Origin: Panonychus citri
Taxonomy: Eukaryota > Arthropoda > Arachnida > Trombidiformes > Tetranychidae
Direction: 5' to 3'
Assembly: GCF_014898815.1 (NCBI RefSeq)
Contig: NW_026515540.1
Location: forward strand, 496,001 to 560,000
DNA length: 64,000 nt
Below are positions 22,214 through 33,826 of this stretch, piece by piece (the first letter of the stretch is position 1; every line of letters begins with the position of its first letter). Below the pieces are notes generated by a model. That model saw only the letters and a list, made by a program, of their open reading frames with translations, did not search any database and was not told where the DNA came from. The position numbers and the translations under genes were made by a program.

Positions 22214-23155
22214 TCATTGGTTGAATTTATATTGTCCATTGAGTCCATTTCTTGTAATTTCGAGTAAAAGTGTCGCGATAATGATGTTCATCAAAATTGA
22301 GAATGAATTTGCACATTCTAAGAGATCAGAATAGTCGGTGGTTCCTCTCGAACTATCGATCGGCTGCAAAAACACCAACCTCGGTGATTGGTAAACTTCT
22401 GTACATCGATGATATTCATGTGTTACTGATGTTTCTCTTCCTAAAGTATCTCGAAGTCTTAAACGTTGAAAATTATTCCGTTTATCAATATCCAACTCGT
22501 TCCATGAAATGAGAACCAAATGATTTTCTGAAATAAATGCTTCAGATTTTGTCCGAAACCAAAGTCGAGTGAAATCGCTGTTAACATAATCAACAGTTTG
22601 TTGACGTCCAATAAATTCAAATACAATCGACTGAGTTGATATTTTTGAATTTTCATATAATTCGATGTGATCATGTAAAGTTGTGCTTGCGGAGCCAAAA
22701 ACTTCATCATTCTCTCCAAAGTGAAGTCGATAATTATCGTCAATAGTGTTCATTTTTTTAAGTTCATCAGGTAGCCCAATTTTTGATAAATGTTCAGGAT
22801 AAAGTGAAGCAAATATCAGTTGATGATGTCTATCAATATCAGTAGAAACTGAACCAGTAAGAATCTCCCATGAGGATATTTCAGTCAAAGTCTCATCAGA
22901 GAGCAACGTATCACTGCGATCGAAAGTCCAATTGTAACTATCTGCTAATCGATGGTACTTATGTTTCACGATTTTATTTATCGACTTTTTATGAGTTTTT
23001 ACACTCACATCGAGTACTTGATGCATAGTTTCATTAGTACCATACACTTGCAACGAGGTATTTAGCTCGAAATTATCAGCGAATGAATAAGAAAGAAGAA
23101 TCATCAAGCAAAGAGTAGCGTTGATTAGAAGAGCACAAATTGTATTGTTATCCAT
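22214..23155 (-). CDS. 310-family protein, copy 2
   Basis: 313 residues, intronless, same layout as copy 1 (signal peptide, body, C-terminal hydrophobic helix MNIIIATLLLEI). Distinguishing segments are YGTNETMHQVLD near residue 38 and the patch THEYHRCTE near residue 245, which introduces an extra cysteine. The outer arms are more diverged here than at the secreted gene. The upstream palindrome is at 23220-23245. Function unknown. Confidence 0.75.
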   Translation of the reverse strand: MDNNTICALLINATLCLMILLSYSFADNFELNTSLQVYGTNETMHQVLDVSVKTHKKSINKIVKHKYHRLADSYNWTFDRSDTLLSDETLTEISSWEILTGSVSTDIDRHHQLIFASLYPEHLSKIGLPDELKKMNTIDDNYRLHFGENDEVFGSASTTLHDHIELYENSKISTQSIVFEFIGRQQTVDYVNSDFTRLWFRTKSEAFISENHLVLISWNELDIDKRNNFQRLRLRDTLGRETSVTHEYHRCTEVYQSPRLVFLQPIDSSRGTTDYSDLLECANSFSILMNIIIATLLLEITRNGLNGQYKFNQ

Positions 23156-23944
23156 TTTTGATTCACAATTTATTCAATTTAAAAGATGAAAACTGTCACA
23201 ATAAAAGAACCACTTGTTTGAATGGTCACAAAGAACTGACCATTCTCTTTTCTCAGGCATTAACCCACTTTCCTTTTCCGTTCCTTAAGCAATTATCTTC
23301 TTTTCCTCTTTTTCTTCTCTCTCTCTCTCTCTCGATAATTTCTATAAAAACTGACCACTAATATGAGTTGAAGAACTAAACTTGAAGAGATTTACATTAA
23401 ACGTTGAAATTGTTAATAAATGTAGCAAGAATTTCTTAAAACTTAATCAATGAATGCTAATTAGTATCTGATTTAATCATTTTTAATTACAATTGTATAT
23501 TCAATCGGTCTCAGAATAAAAGTTTTAAAACTCTCACAAACAATAGCTCTTGATTAGATAAGTACAGAAACACATTCGGTTTAATCATTTTTTAAATCTA
23601 TTGTATTGATCAATTATTATCAATTTTCGTCATCAAGCTAATCGAGTTTCGATCCAACATTTTAACAGGATTTGAGGCGTTATTCGAGTTTTGCCCTTGA
23701 AAAACTGAGAAACCGAGGGAACCACCGACAGAATCAGTTCATATTTGATGTAATCAAATGATTGAAGGCTGATAATCGTCTTCAATTGATCATCAGAATT
23801 CCTTTTCTGTCACCATCATGTCGAAGATCTATCACTATCATTATCACTGAGCTTCCAATACTTGATGCGTGAACCGAAATTTTTATCCTCTGTCAAAATC
23901 TGTAAATAAGAACTCGTGACAGACCAATTGACTAGATTCTGATT
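23156..23944. other. spacer between 310-family copy 2 and FLVCR-like gene
   Basis: Contains the copy 2 upstream region with the palindrome and a CT run (23313-23333), then unique AT-rich DNA. Homology to the flank of copy 3 continues to about 23375. No gene seen beyond that. Confidence 0.5.
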
Positions 23945-25258
23945 CTAATCTGTTACTTTTATAAGATTTTCTGTATCGGAATTTGCTTTATCTCGATTAA
24001 GTTGATCTTTGGTGAAAAGAACAGTAATCAAAGCAATTAGAAGCATTAATAGAAACGGAGAGAAAGCATAATACAAATTGTAGTATTGTAAGAGATACGA
24101 AACTAAAACTGTCGCTGGCCAACTGATCAATTGATTAGAAAACATCATTAGAGTGACACAAACTGATTCGGACATTGGATAATTGGCCTGGACAATGAAG
24201 TCCATTCCTATTGGGTAAGTTCCCGCCACCAAGAAGCACAATAGAGCGATTACAATTGTGACAAATAATTTGCTTCCCATTTCTAGGGAATAAATTAATA
24301 GCCCAAATAATGGAACCATAAGAATGGAGCTAATCAAAGTTACCAATTTATACTTTCTCGTTTTATCGGTTACCCAGGCCAATATTAGCGAACCGAATAC
24401 ACTTGAAAGAGAAGCGATCGCACCGATTATACCAATCAGGATGTTTTGATTAGGAAAATATTTACTAATCATTGGACTTAATAGTCCAAGGACAACATTG
24501 GCCAGTGTTTGAAGAAAAGTAAAAGTGATTAATATAAAATTAGAGAGTCGATTGGTAAGAATCACTTTCCATGATTCAATGAATTCCGTGTTCTCAGCTA
24601 ATGCTTTGGCTGAGGCAAGACTTGACGGATACTTAGGCCGATTCTTTAGAAGAAATAAATTCAAAAAGTATAATAAACTTGCACTTAATGTGTAGTATAA
24701 AAAGAAACGTTCGAGGTCCATTTTTTGGACACTTGGCGAAGATCCATCGGGAACAGCGAGAGATGGAAGATAATAACCTAATCCATTACCAAAGAACATC
24801 GGAAAAAGAGCGATTGCCGTTATGGTCGAGGCCACTTCAGCAGGGAACCAGGTCAATGCAATACTCGACGGGAGAAAAAAATTAAACACTTGACCAGTAG
24901 CCACGAGCGATTGACCTAAACAGGCGACCAAAAAATCAGGATAGATTATTGAATAATATTTAATTGCCGATCCAAACAGGTTGAATCCCGAAGCCATTAG
25001 AAGACAAGAACGGAGGCCAAACTTATCCAAACAATAAGCTGAGACGAAACACATTACCAGGTAAATCGGACACCAAATGGTCACTGTCCAGTCGATGTCC
25101 GTGTTTGTAACACCAAAATAAGGCCTGAAAATGTCCGCGATCACTTGGAATTGTGTCCATTGTGAATTTATGTGTAAATTTGTCAAACAATAAAGTATCA
25201 AGACTAAAAATCGGTGTTTGGACAATTTAATTTCATCTTTCATTTTAACTCTGATCAT
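23945..25258 (-). CDS. FLVCR: FLVCR-like major facilitator transporter (SLC49 family)
   Basis: 437 residues in a single exon with about 12 hydrophobic segments, the major facilitator fold. SLC49 features: N-terminal NSQWTQFQVIADIFRPYFG followed by IDWTVTIW, the LDKFGLRSCLL loop after TM2, GQSLVATGQVFNFFLPSSIA in TM4-5, and a central cytoplasmic loop with a KNRPKYPSS motif. Mammalian relatives FLVCR1/2 move choline (earlier work also implicated heme). Members in invertebrates are mostly uncharacterised, so the substrate is not inferred here. The start is the first ATG, giving a short cytoplasmic N-terminus. No internal breaks. Confidence 0.85.
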   Translation of the reverse strand: MIRVKMKDEIKLSKHRFLVLILYCLTNLHINSQWTQFQVIADIFRPYFGVTNTDIDWTVTIWCPIYLVMCFVSAYCLDKFGLRSCLLMASGFNLFGSAIKYYSIIYPDFLVACLGQSLVATGQVFNFFLPSSIALTWFPAEVASTITAIALFPMFFGNGLGYYLPSLAVPDGSSPSVQKMDLERFFLYYTLSASLLYFLNLFLLKNRPKYPSSLASAKALAENTEFIESWKVILTNRLSNFILITFTFLQTLANVVLGLLSPMISKYFPNQNILIGIIGAIASLSSVFGSLILAWVTDKTRKYKLVTLISSILMVPLFGLLIYSLEMGSKLFVTIVIALLCFLVAGTYPIGMDFIVQANYPMSESVCVTLMMFSNQLISWPATVLVSYLLQYYNLYYAFSPFLLMLLIALITVLFTKDQLNRDKANSDTENLIKVTD

Positions 25259-26019
25259 TGGATCAATCGGTTGATTTAAACATTTTCATTCAAATCAAAC
25301 TCACTTTTTAATCAATGATTGTAATCAATTCATCAACTCCATCTAGTGATCAAATGAACTCAAATCATCACTACAATTAGATATCAGTTTAATTGTCAGT
25401 TTACTCCGATTACTTATACTCTGATAACTCTAATTTTGATAATAATATTGTATTAATACATTTGTATAGATTATCATACAAATGTAGCTCTAAATATGAT
25501 TAGAATTTGCTTGAGAATCAACAGAATCACTTGAATTAGTTTGATGGACATTCGATTTAATTACAACACAATCATCTCATTTTCCCATCGAAGATGACAA
25601 ATTTACTAATTAGTCTATTTCTCAATTGGATAAAGAGTAAATTATCTCAATTAGAATATGGTTAAAGTAGTAATTTAGCAACAAATACACAATTAAATCT
25701 TAATCATCTGGAAAATAGCAACAATTTAAATTAAATGAAATGATTCATTCGTAACTTTAAGTTACCCGATTTTACGGCGGAATTTTCAAAAAGAACCAGA
25801 AATCTAATTAAAACAACAATTAGTTGATTGTTAAGTGATTGAGAGAAATAAATGAAGAGGAAATTTAATAAAATAGTTAATATTTATTATATGTTTTAAA
25901 ATTTAAATTAGTAAATAATTTTTTACCAAACACAATCACTAAATTTGATTAAATGATACAAAAGTAACAACTTATTTGATTTAAAATGATCAATTGAACA
26001 TCACAACTAATCATCAATG
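25259..26019. other. AT-rich intergenic DNA
   Basis: No gene. The last roughly 115 nt (25905-26019) are the 3' flank of UAP1, which is duplicated in inverse orientation at about 32250-32375. Confidence 0.6.
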
Positions 26020-28050
26020 TTAATAGATTTGTTTCAAGTGATTCTCTACCTCAGCAATTATCAGGCTTGATTTCGGTGATTCAATATCGACCTCACGTTT
26101 CCGTTCAATCATCAATGGAGATACAAATGTTATGCCTTTGACATAAGATTCGAGATTTTCTCCTTCGTAACTGACAAGCGGTGAAATCTCACAAACGAAC
26201 GGCTTATCATCTGTAGCTTGGTCGTGGACTAAAATACCACCGGCTTGTTGACAGTATCGTCCATGTAAATAGTAAATTGATTCCCGAGCCGTTTTTGGAT
26301 TATCGGTCGAGGCCGATTCGCTGTTCTTTAATGGTGCGAACTCTTCACCTCTAATCACTTCCCAAATCGCCAAATCTCTGAATGAAAGTGATGGAAAAGA
26401 AAAAAGCAAAAAGTCAACAAGTAGTAATCATTAGTAGATTTAGAAATTAACTTACTGTGTAAACTCAAATACGTCGAAGACAAATTTCTCCAACTTAATA
26501 CCATTTGGATTATCGGGTTTAATTGTTTCTCCTTTAGAATCAACGAACGGAATCTTTTTTCGAGCAACATGATGAGTGAGCTTTTTCCTGTAAGAGAGAA
26601 ATAAAAATTAATAATTCTGATAGTGTAACGAAATAACCTATTGATTTAGTTATCATAAGGTTTATAAATCAAGATAATTATCAATAAGTGAGGGAGAGAG
26701 TTAAGTAAATGTCAATATCTTAAGTAATCATGAATTACATTATGTATTAGTGAGCAGATTTTAACTATTGATGCAATGATAATTAGAAAATTGTAAATTA
26801 ATCCAACCATATAGTCAACTGAATATTAATTCTGTCAATATCTATTCATGGTTAAGCTATTTTCGCATGGAAATAGGAATTCAAGTAAATGATTATCATT
26901 ATGATCGGAAAGATAATTATATTTACCTAGAAACATCTTTAAGAAATTCAACTGTGAAAAAGTGATTACAAATACTCCCGCAGCGGAAAGTTAATAGTCC
27001 ATCCTCATTGCGTTTCTCTGCGATCGTTGTGGACACTTCACTGTACTCGACAACCTTGAATTTGCCTTGAACTTTACAAATGATTCCAACGGCTTCGGTT
27101 GGAGAGGATTTTTCGACCACTTTAGCACCGGCGGCTGCTTTTTTGGTGACACAATAACCAATGAATGTTGGATCAGCCATTTTAACCAGAATATTGTCAA
27201 CTCCATAAACGTGGACATATTTGATTCCTCGTTTATCCATATCGACAAGTACACCAGTCTCATCGAGCGAACGGTAAAGTCCACCATTACCATCGGGTGA
27301 TCGAGCTATTTTGTAAGGTTTGTCGAGAATAATTTTACCCTCGAAGGTAAAACAAGGTAAAGTTCCTTGTTCGAAGATAATCACAGAATCTCGGGAAAGG
27401 CCAAAGTAATCATGAGATGAGAAAAATTCTTCCGTTGCAATTTTCGTATGTTCACTGGTCATTATGTACCAAGGGATCGATGATTTCTTACCAAATTTAA
27501 GAAATGCCAATTCCTCGAGTCGACGAATTCTTTCACCTTGCAATTGGTAAAGACTTTTACCCGAAGGAAGGCCAACATTGTACATTCCTTTCGGATACTC
27601 AACACCAAGTCGAGTTCCTTGGCCTCCAGCCATCAACAGAACGGCAACATTTCCATCGGAAATCTCTTTGAGACCTGAAAGAAATCAGAGAAAGAGAAAA
27701 AAAAATTAATATCATAGGAAAATAAGAACATAAATTAAAAGACTTGACATTAATTTACCTCTTTCACGAAGTTGATTTAATTCCTCTGGTGTACATTTAG
27801 TTACTCCTGAATGTATTGAATCGCCTGGGGGCTCAAGGAGATCATCTTCAATCTGTCGATTAGCTGATGATTTATCAGTTGTTGATTCACGGAATGTTGG
27901 GATAATCTCATCAAAATCAATCGATTTAATATCATCATGAAGTTGAATCTTCTGTTCATCGGTTAACAGGTCCCAGAATTGAAGTAAATGAGATTGTGAA
28001 TGTTTCTCCAAAAGTGAAGTTAATTGTTCCTTGACATTAGTATCCATCAT
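26020..28050 (-). CDS. UAP1: UDP-N-acetylglucosamine pyrophosphorylase
   Basis: Cytosolic enzyme making UDP-GlcNAc from GlcNAc-1-phosphate and UTP, the donor for chitin, N-glycans and GPI anchors. Exons on minus: 28050-27759, 27674-26927, 26587-26456, 26377-26020, summing to 509 residues (human about 522). Catalytic loop LLMAGGQGTRLG with YPKG (about 110-128), substrate residues PDGNGGLYR, VYGVDNILVK, the NPTE-equivalent SPTEAVG, VVEYSE, and the C-terminal QCEISPL-equivalent VCEISPLVSYEGE are all present. The start at the MMDTNVKEQ methionine pair is the first ATG in frame. A partial inverted copy of the last exon lies at about 31950-32375. Confidence 0.96.
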
Positions 28051-31000
28051 ATTGTCATCGCCTGAGTTACAATACTTATCGTGAATAGAAATTAATTTAG
28101 TTAACAATTGTGATCACTTTCAAGTTGGTGTTTACTTTTTGGTTTGATTCTTCAAAAAGAAGAAATAATTTGGAAGAGAAAAGTAAATTAGAAAAGGAGA
28201 ATGAGGGAGAGAGAGAGAGAGAGCGATAGGGTTACTACGATGTTGGTGTTGATGTCGATTACGATGGAATGAGTGAAGAAATGAAATGATCAGGAAAGAA
28301 GAAGATGATAAGTGAATTGGGCGGATGAAGAGAAAAGAAGCGGGAGATGGATAAGCAAGTGAGAGAGAAAGTACAGGTAGAAATGACGAAGAATGAGAAA
28401 GTGTGAGTATGAGAGAGAGAGAGGGGAATTTGAGAAGGAGAATGAGAGAGAGAGAGAGAGATTTAGATTGAGAGATAATTAAAAACGATAAATTCTCGCT
28501 CTGAGCTTAACTTGACTAGTTGATGATCTCAAATGAAACTGACTCAAAAAGAGGCCAATGGTTAACATAAATAGTGATTTAAGATTTGCCACATCATCAG
28601 AAAGAGAGAGAGAGAGTGAGTGAGAAAGAGGGAGGAATGAATGGGATGAGACTCATAAAAAGAGGAGAAACATAATTAGTTGATGATAAGATGTTACTGA
28701 TGATGATGATGATATTGAAAAAACAGCAAAACAATTGGTAGATTTGTTTGAATTGAATGTTGCTTTATCCTGATGGTGTTGGCGGTAGTAATTTTAGATT
28801 GTTGTAAAAGTAACAGTAGTAAAAATAGGATGAAATTGGTTTACAATTGATAATTAGTGAACAATTATTTAGACCAATTGGTTTAAGACAATACTGTTTC
28901 ATTGAGATTATAATTCCAATCATTCTGTTTCTTTAGGTTAATCCATGAATCGATCAATTGGTTTACCGGTAATCGTCTTGTTAATCTTGAACACATAACA
29001 ACCAGGAAACAGTTTTTCGTACCTTAACCAAGTAAATTGCGAATTGTGACAATTTAACGATTGTAAGACCACATTCAAGATTTACAATTCTATTGAAAGA
29101 GATAATTATAATTATTTAACACAAAAAAAAGAAAATACAATTAAATGGAATTCATTTAATCTAAACAATTAATCAATCGAACTGAAGATTGTAGACATTT
29201 TTTTCATTCTAATAAAAAGTAAACAATGAGTAAAGCGCATAATCAATAACCGAATCAGAGGAAATTTCATTTTACCGGGTTTTTTGTCTTCTTTAATTGT
29301 TGATTAAATTTAGAATTAATTGTTAATTGTTCATCGATTGATTTACTTCCTCATCTTATACGATACATGACAATTCAGTTACTTTTTCCGTTTTCATTTT
29401 TCGATTTCTCGAAAACCACTTGGCCGATAGGGTCCATATTCAGTCTATGGAAGTTTGGACGATACTTTTTCGGCATTTTTCAAGGTCAAGGTCTTACAGG
29501 TCATTCTGCACAGAACGCACTTGAAGGTCGTTTGAAGGACTTTTTGAAAACTAGAAAGCTTTTCGAGTCTATCTGTCAACTGTTTCTCTTATTAGTGTAA
29601 CTATTCATTGGCGTATATTATTTTTCGTTATTAACTTTGATTCCATCTTTGATTGTTTACTGATTCTCTGATTGGTTTCCTCTTATGGATTGGATTAATT
29701 TTCCAATCCCTTAATCAGACAATGACTAATTAATTGTAATCAATTGTGGATCAAGTTATTGTTTTACTGGTGTGGTTTTAATTTACTTCTCATTTTTCTT
29801 AATTGTAATGATTGTATATTGTGTGGTTGTGATTCACAGTTTTAATTAGCAATTCTAATTAGTGTTTCCTACCTTTTTCATTGGGATTACATTTTCTTTC
29901 ATATAAATTGTTTGTTAAAGGTAAGAACAACAATCAAATGAGTAAATTAAAAATGATCCAATTAGTTGTGATTCCTGTATTGTAAACAATTAACTGAATT
30001 AAAGATTGACATAAATACCAATATGTTCACAAGAGTATCAACACCAACAATCAACAAATTGATCAACAAGTAAACATCGTAAGTCAATAATAATAACAAT
30101 CGAGAGTTTGAATTTACTGTTAATCTAATTAATCAACAACAATTAAGAAGATTATATGATGAAAAAGAAGCAGAAATAATTAGAGATTGATTAATTACTA
30201 AAAATAAATTGTTCTCAATACGAAAAAGGCTTCTGATTTACTGTTTCTTTTACACTAATTAATGAAATGTACAAAAAATTAGACGAAAAAATTAAATTAC
30301 TATTGGTTAAAAGTATCACAATCAAATCCAACAATCAGTTAATGGTGAATGGAAAATGGTAACAATAAACTAATCATCTTAACCAGATTTTCCTAATATT
30401 TAATCAAAAATGGTTACAAATTAATTAGACACAGTAACTTACTCTCTAATTACAATTAAATAATTAATTCCGTCTCCCACTAATACCAATCAATCCAACA
30501 ATTAATTGTTACTTGCGTCATTAAAGTAATCAATGAATCTTGATGTTTTCTTTTGTGCTGGTAAATTGTGATTACCTTGATTTTTATGATTACCAAATCA
30601 TAGTAATTAATAAATTTCTGTAATATTGATGAAAGAAACAAGATTAATCATTCAGCAATTAGATGGAATCAAAATTAGGTTATTATTAATGTAACAATCA
30701 ATTGTAAATCATTGATGAAAAGAAATTCAATTGAAAACAATGAATTTAATATTTGTTTTTGAGAAGAAATTGAATTCATAATTTAAGTTAATTAAAACAA
30801 TTAAGACAATTATGATTAACGATAATCAGGTCAAGATCTGTCTATGATTTCATATATGATGATATTAATTTATGTTAATTGTTGGGCGAATGTTTTTTTT
30901 CATCTTCATTAATTGTATCAAATTAAAGTTTTTATATTGATTATATTGAACGGGCGGTTAAATTGTAAATTACTTGATCATCATTACAGTCTAATTGTTG

Positions 31001-31700
31001 TAAACAAATTAACACAATTTACTGGAGGGTTTTTTAGACTAATCTAATTGCTATTTGGTTATAACTAAATCATCTTCCAAATAATTATAATAAATTAAAA
31101 AGTAACAAAAAAATTGAATCAATGATTGACCCTATTTGATCAAATTAAGAATCAAATTGTTATGATTAACAATTAGGAGTAAACTTATACAATTTGATTG
31201 CTTCAAGTTAATTGTTCATCTCTTGGGTGATAATATGAATTGATTGATGATTGAAATCAAAGGTGAAGTTTAACAATTTACTGATTTGATTTGACAACTA
31301 TGATTGTCACCATTTTGATTGTTAACAATCATCATACGGATTACCTTTAATTTGATCAATTCTGAAATGATTAGAACGCATTTATCAAAATATATTCAGC
31401 AATTAAAGATAATATTTCTTGAAGATATTTTCAAATGGCAAATTAAACTACACTGTACCAATTTAGAAGTAGATTTGAACTCAAGTCTAATTGGTTTTAA
31501 TTACAATTAAATTTGATTTTTGTTCTGATTAACTCTTTCTCGTGATAACGTTGTTGACGATTAGGTGGATGATGCAATTATCTTAAGACACTTTGATCAT
31601 TTACAATTATGGGAAGATCAATTCAAATAAAGTTAATTGTCTGCAGAAAAGAGAGTAGGAGTCTTAAGGCGATTTTTGATTAACTTTTTTGTCTAATTGG
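28051..31700. other. long intergenic region with GA microsatellites
   Basis: The first 650 nt (UAP1 upstream) are purine-rich with repeated GAGAGA tracts (28201-28222, 28444-28461, 28600-28616). The remainder is AT-rich with many CAATTA words. One less AT-rich island lies at about 29367-29600 (separate entry). No recognisable gene. Confidence 0.5.
29367..29600 (+). other. short ORF or repeat fragment of unusual composition
   Basis: A 77-codon frame starting with a true ATG in a segment noticeably richer in GC than its surroundings, with direct repeats such as CAAGGTCAAGGTC and a TTTCGATTTCTCGAAAACC start. I do not recognise the protein. The text-like repeats suggest an interspersed-repeat fragment more than a gene. 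Confidence 0.25.
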
Positions 31701-31734
31701 GAAGTTCGTTAATTAGTTTCAACCACGGATGAAG

Positions 31735-31950
31735 AACGGGATTGGCTTTGTTCAATTTCGATCAACCTTTTTAACGCCAACGTTGATGTTTCACAGTAAT
31801 TCTTCCAGTAGTGCAAATGTATTGAAAAAAGTTCCATTACAAATTGATGATGCGATCGAAAGACGTTTAAGACTTCGAGATAATTTGGGAAAAAGAACAT
31901 CGGTGACACAAAGAAATAATCGATGTACAAGAGTACAGATTGGTCTGTAC
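31735..31950 (+). pseudogene. decayed 310-family fragment
   Basis: Encodes ERRLRLRDNLGKRTSV, aligning with QRLRLRDTLGRETSV of the intact 310-family genes. It is preceded by a diverged equivalent of the WFRTKSEAFISENHL region and followed by TQRNNRCTRV, which resembles the copy 2 patch THEYHRCTEV. No start, signal peptide or C-terminus. It ends exactly where the UAP1 fragment begins. Confidence 0.6.
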
Positions 31951-32375
31951 TGATAATTCAAAAACGGCTCGGGAATCAATTTACTATTTACATGGACGAT
32001 ACTGTCAACAAGCCGGTGGTATTTTAGTCCACGACCAAGCATGTACGATGGTACAGATGATAAGCCGTTCGTTTGTGAGATTTCACCGCTTGTCAGCTAC
32101 GAAGGAGAAAATCTCGAATCTTATGTCAAAGGCATAACATTTGTATCTCCGTTGATGATTGAACGGAAACGTGAGGTCGATATTGAATCACCGAAATCAA
32201 GCCTGATAATTGCTGAGGTAGAGAATCACTTGAAACAAATCTATTAACATTGATGATTAGTTGTGATGTTCAATTGATCATTTTAATTTTTGTTTGGTTA
32301 CTTTTGTATCATTTAATCAAATTTAGTGATTTAGTGATTGTGTTTGGTAAAAAATTATTTACTAATTTAAATTTG
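31950..32375 (+). pseudogene. inverted partial duplicate of UAP1 last exon and 3' flank
   Basis: Matches 25905 to about 26310 of the window in the opposite orientation. It starts within the last UAP1 exon (DNSKTARESIYYLHGRYCQQ) and runs through the stop into the 3' flank. An 11-nt insertion near 32041-32051 (after CAAGC) breaks the frame, and no promoter or start is present. The remaining sequence is almost identical to the parent, so the copy is young. Confidence 0.9.
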
Positions 32376-32633
32376 AGATAAGAGAAACTGGACACAAGAA
32401 TAATCTTCAACTCATTAGTGGTTTTCAGCAATTATCGAGAGAGAGAGAGATGAGAAGAAAGAGAAAAAAGATAAAAATAGAGGAGAAAGAAGATAATTGC
32501 TTTAGAAAACGGAAAAGGAAAGTGGGTTAATGCTTGAAAAAAGAGAATGGTCAGTTCTTTGTGACCATTCAAACAAGTGGTTCTTTTATTGTGACAGTTT
32601 CCATCTTTTAAATTGAATAAATTGTGAATCAAA

Positions 32634-33578
32634 ATGGATAACAATACAATTTGTGCTCTTCTAATCAACGCTACTCTTTGCTTAATGATTCTTCTTTCTT
32701 ATTCATTCGCTGATAATTTCGAGCTAAATACCTCGTCCCAAGTGTATGGTGCTAATAACATGCATCAAGAACTCGATGTGAGCGTAAAAACTCATAAAAG
32801 GTCGATAAATAAGATCTTGAAACAAGAGTACCATCGATTAGCAGATAGTTACAATTGGACTTTCGATCGCAGTGATACGTTGCTCTCTGATGAGACTTTG
32901 ACTGAAATATCCTCATGGGAGATTCTTACTGGTTCAGTTTCGAATGATATTAATAGATTTTATATGATGATATTTGCTTCACTTTATCCTGAACATTTAT
33001 CAAAAATTGGACTACCTGATGAACTTAAAAAAAGTAACAATATTGACGATAATTATCGACTGCACTTTGGAGAAAATGATCAAGTTTTTGGCTCCGCAAG
33101 CACAACTTTACATGATCATATTGAATTGTATGAAAATTCAAAAATATCAACTCAGTCGATTGTATTTCAATTTATTGGACGTCAACAAACTGTTGATTAT
33201 GTTAACAGCGATTTCACTCGACTTTGGTTTCGGACAAAATCTGAAGCATTTATTTCAGAAAATCATTTGGTTCTCATTTCATGGAACGAGTTGGATATTG
33301 ATAAACGGAATAATTTTCAACGTTTAAGACTTCGAGATACTTTGGGAAGAGAAACATCGGTGAGACGTAGACCGATTAATCGAGTCGCAAGAGTTTATCA
33401 ATCACCGAGATTGGTCTTTTTACAGCCGATCGATAGTTCGAGAGGAAACACCGACTATTCTGATCTCTTAGCTTGTGCAAATTCATTCTCAATTTTGATG
33501 AACATTATAATCGCGACACTTTTACTCGAAATTACAAGAAATGGACTTCATGGACATTACAAGTTCTCTCATGTGTGA
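32634..33578 (+). CDS. 310-family protein, copy 3
   Basis: 314 residues, intronless, intact. Same signal peptide as copies 1 and 2 (MDNNTICALLINATLCLMIL). Variable segments are YGANNMHQELD and the patch RRRPINRVAR, close to copy 1, while NDINRFYMMIF is unique. The C-terminus differs after the hydrophobic helix (HGHYKFSHV). The upstream palindrome at 32545-32570 and about 250 nt of 5' flank are shared with copies 1 and 2, but no desaturase or secreted gene accompanies it. Function unknown. Confidence 0.75.
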   Translation: MDNNTICALLINATLCLMILLSYSFADNFELNTSSQVYGANNMHQELDVSVKTHKRSINKILKQEYHRLADSYNWTFDRSDTLLSDETLTEISSWEILTGSVSNDINRFYMMIFASLYPEHLSKIGLPDELKKSNNIDDNYRLHFGENDQVFGSASTTLHDHIELYENSKISTQSIVFQFIGRQQTVDYVNSDFTRLWFRTKSEAFISENHLVLISWNELDIDKRNNFQRLRLRDTLGRETSVRRRPINRVARVYQSPRLVFLQPIDSSRGNTDYSDLLACANSFSILMNIIIATLLLEITRNGLHGHYKFSHV

Positions 33579-33826
33579 AAGAATCATCCATGTTCTCAAT
33601 TCGAGTTTTTTTCCATTATCTCTTTCATGATAAGTTTTTCTTTGAAATTTTTTTTCCAAAAAAAAACAAAAATTCTCTGTATACTAGCGACATCTCGTAT
33701 CGAGATTTTGTTTATTCGCTTTGAAATAAATTCCATTCTCTTCTGTTTGTTTACATTCACTGAGAATGTTTAAATTAATTGTTTAGTTGTTTTAATTTAA
33801 TTTTCCTCAAAAATCTCATCGTCATC

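Larger units (their letters stand above)
19289..23320 (-). repeat. right arm of large inverted repeat
   Basis: Inverse copy of about 11450-15462 carrying secreted copy C, the right desaturase and 310-family copy 2 in mirrored order. Small indels occur mainly in microsatellites and around the 310-family gene. Confidence 0.9.
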
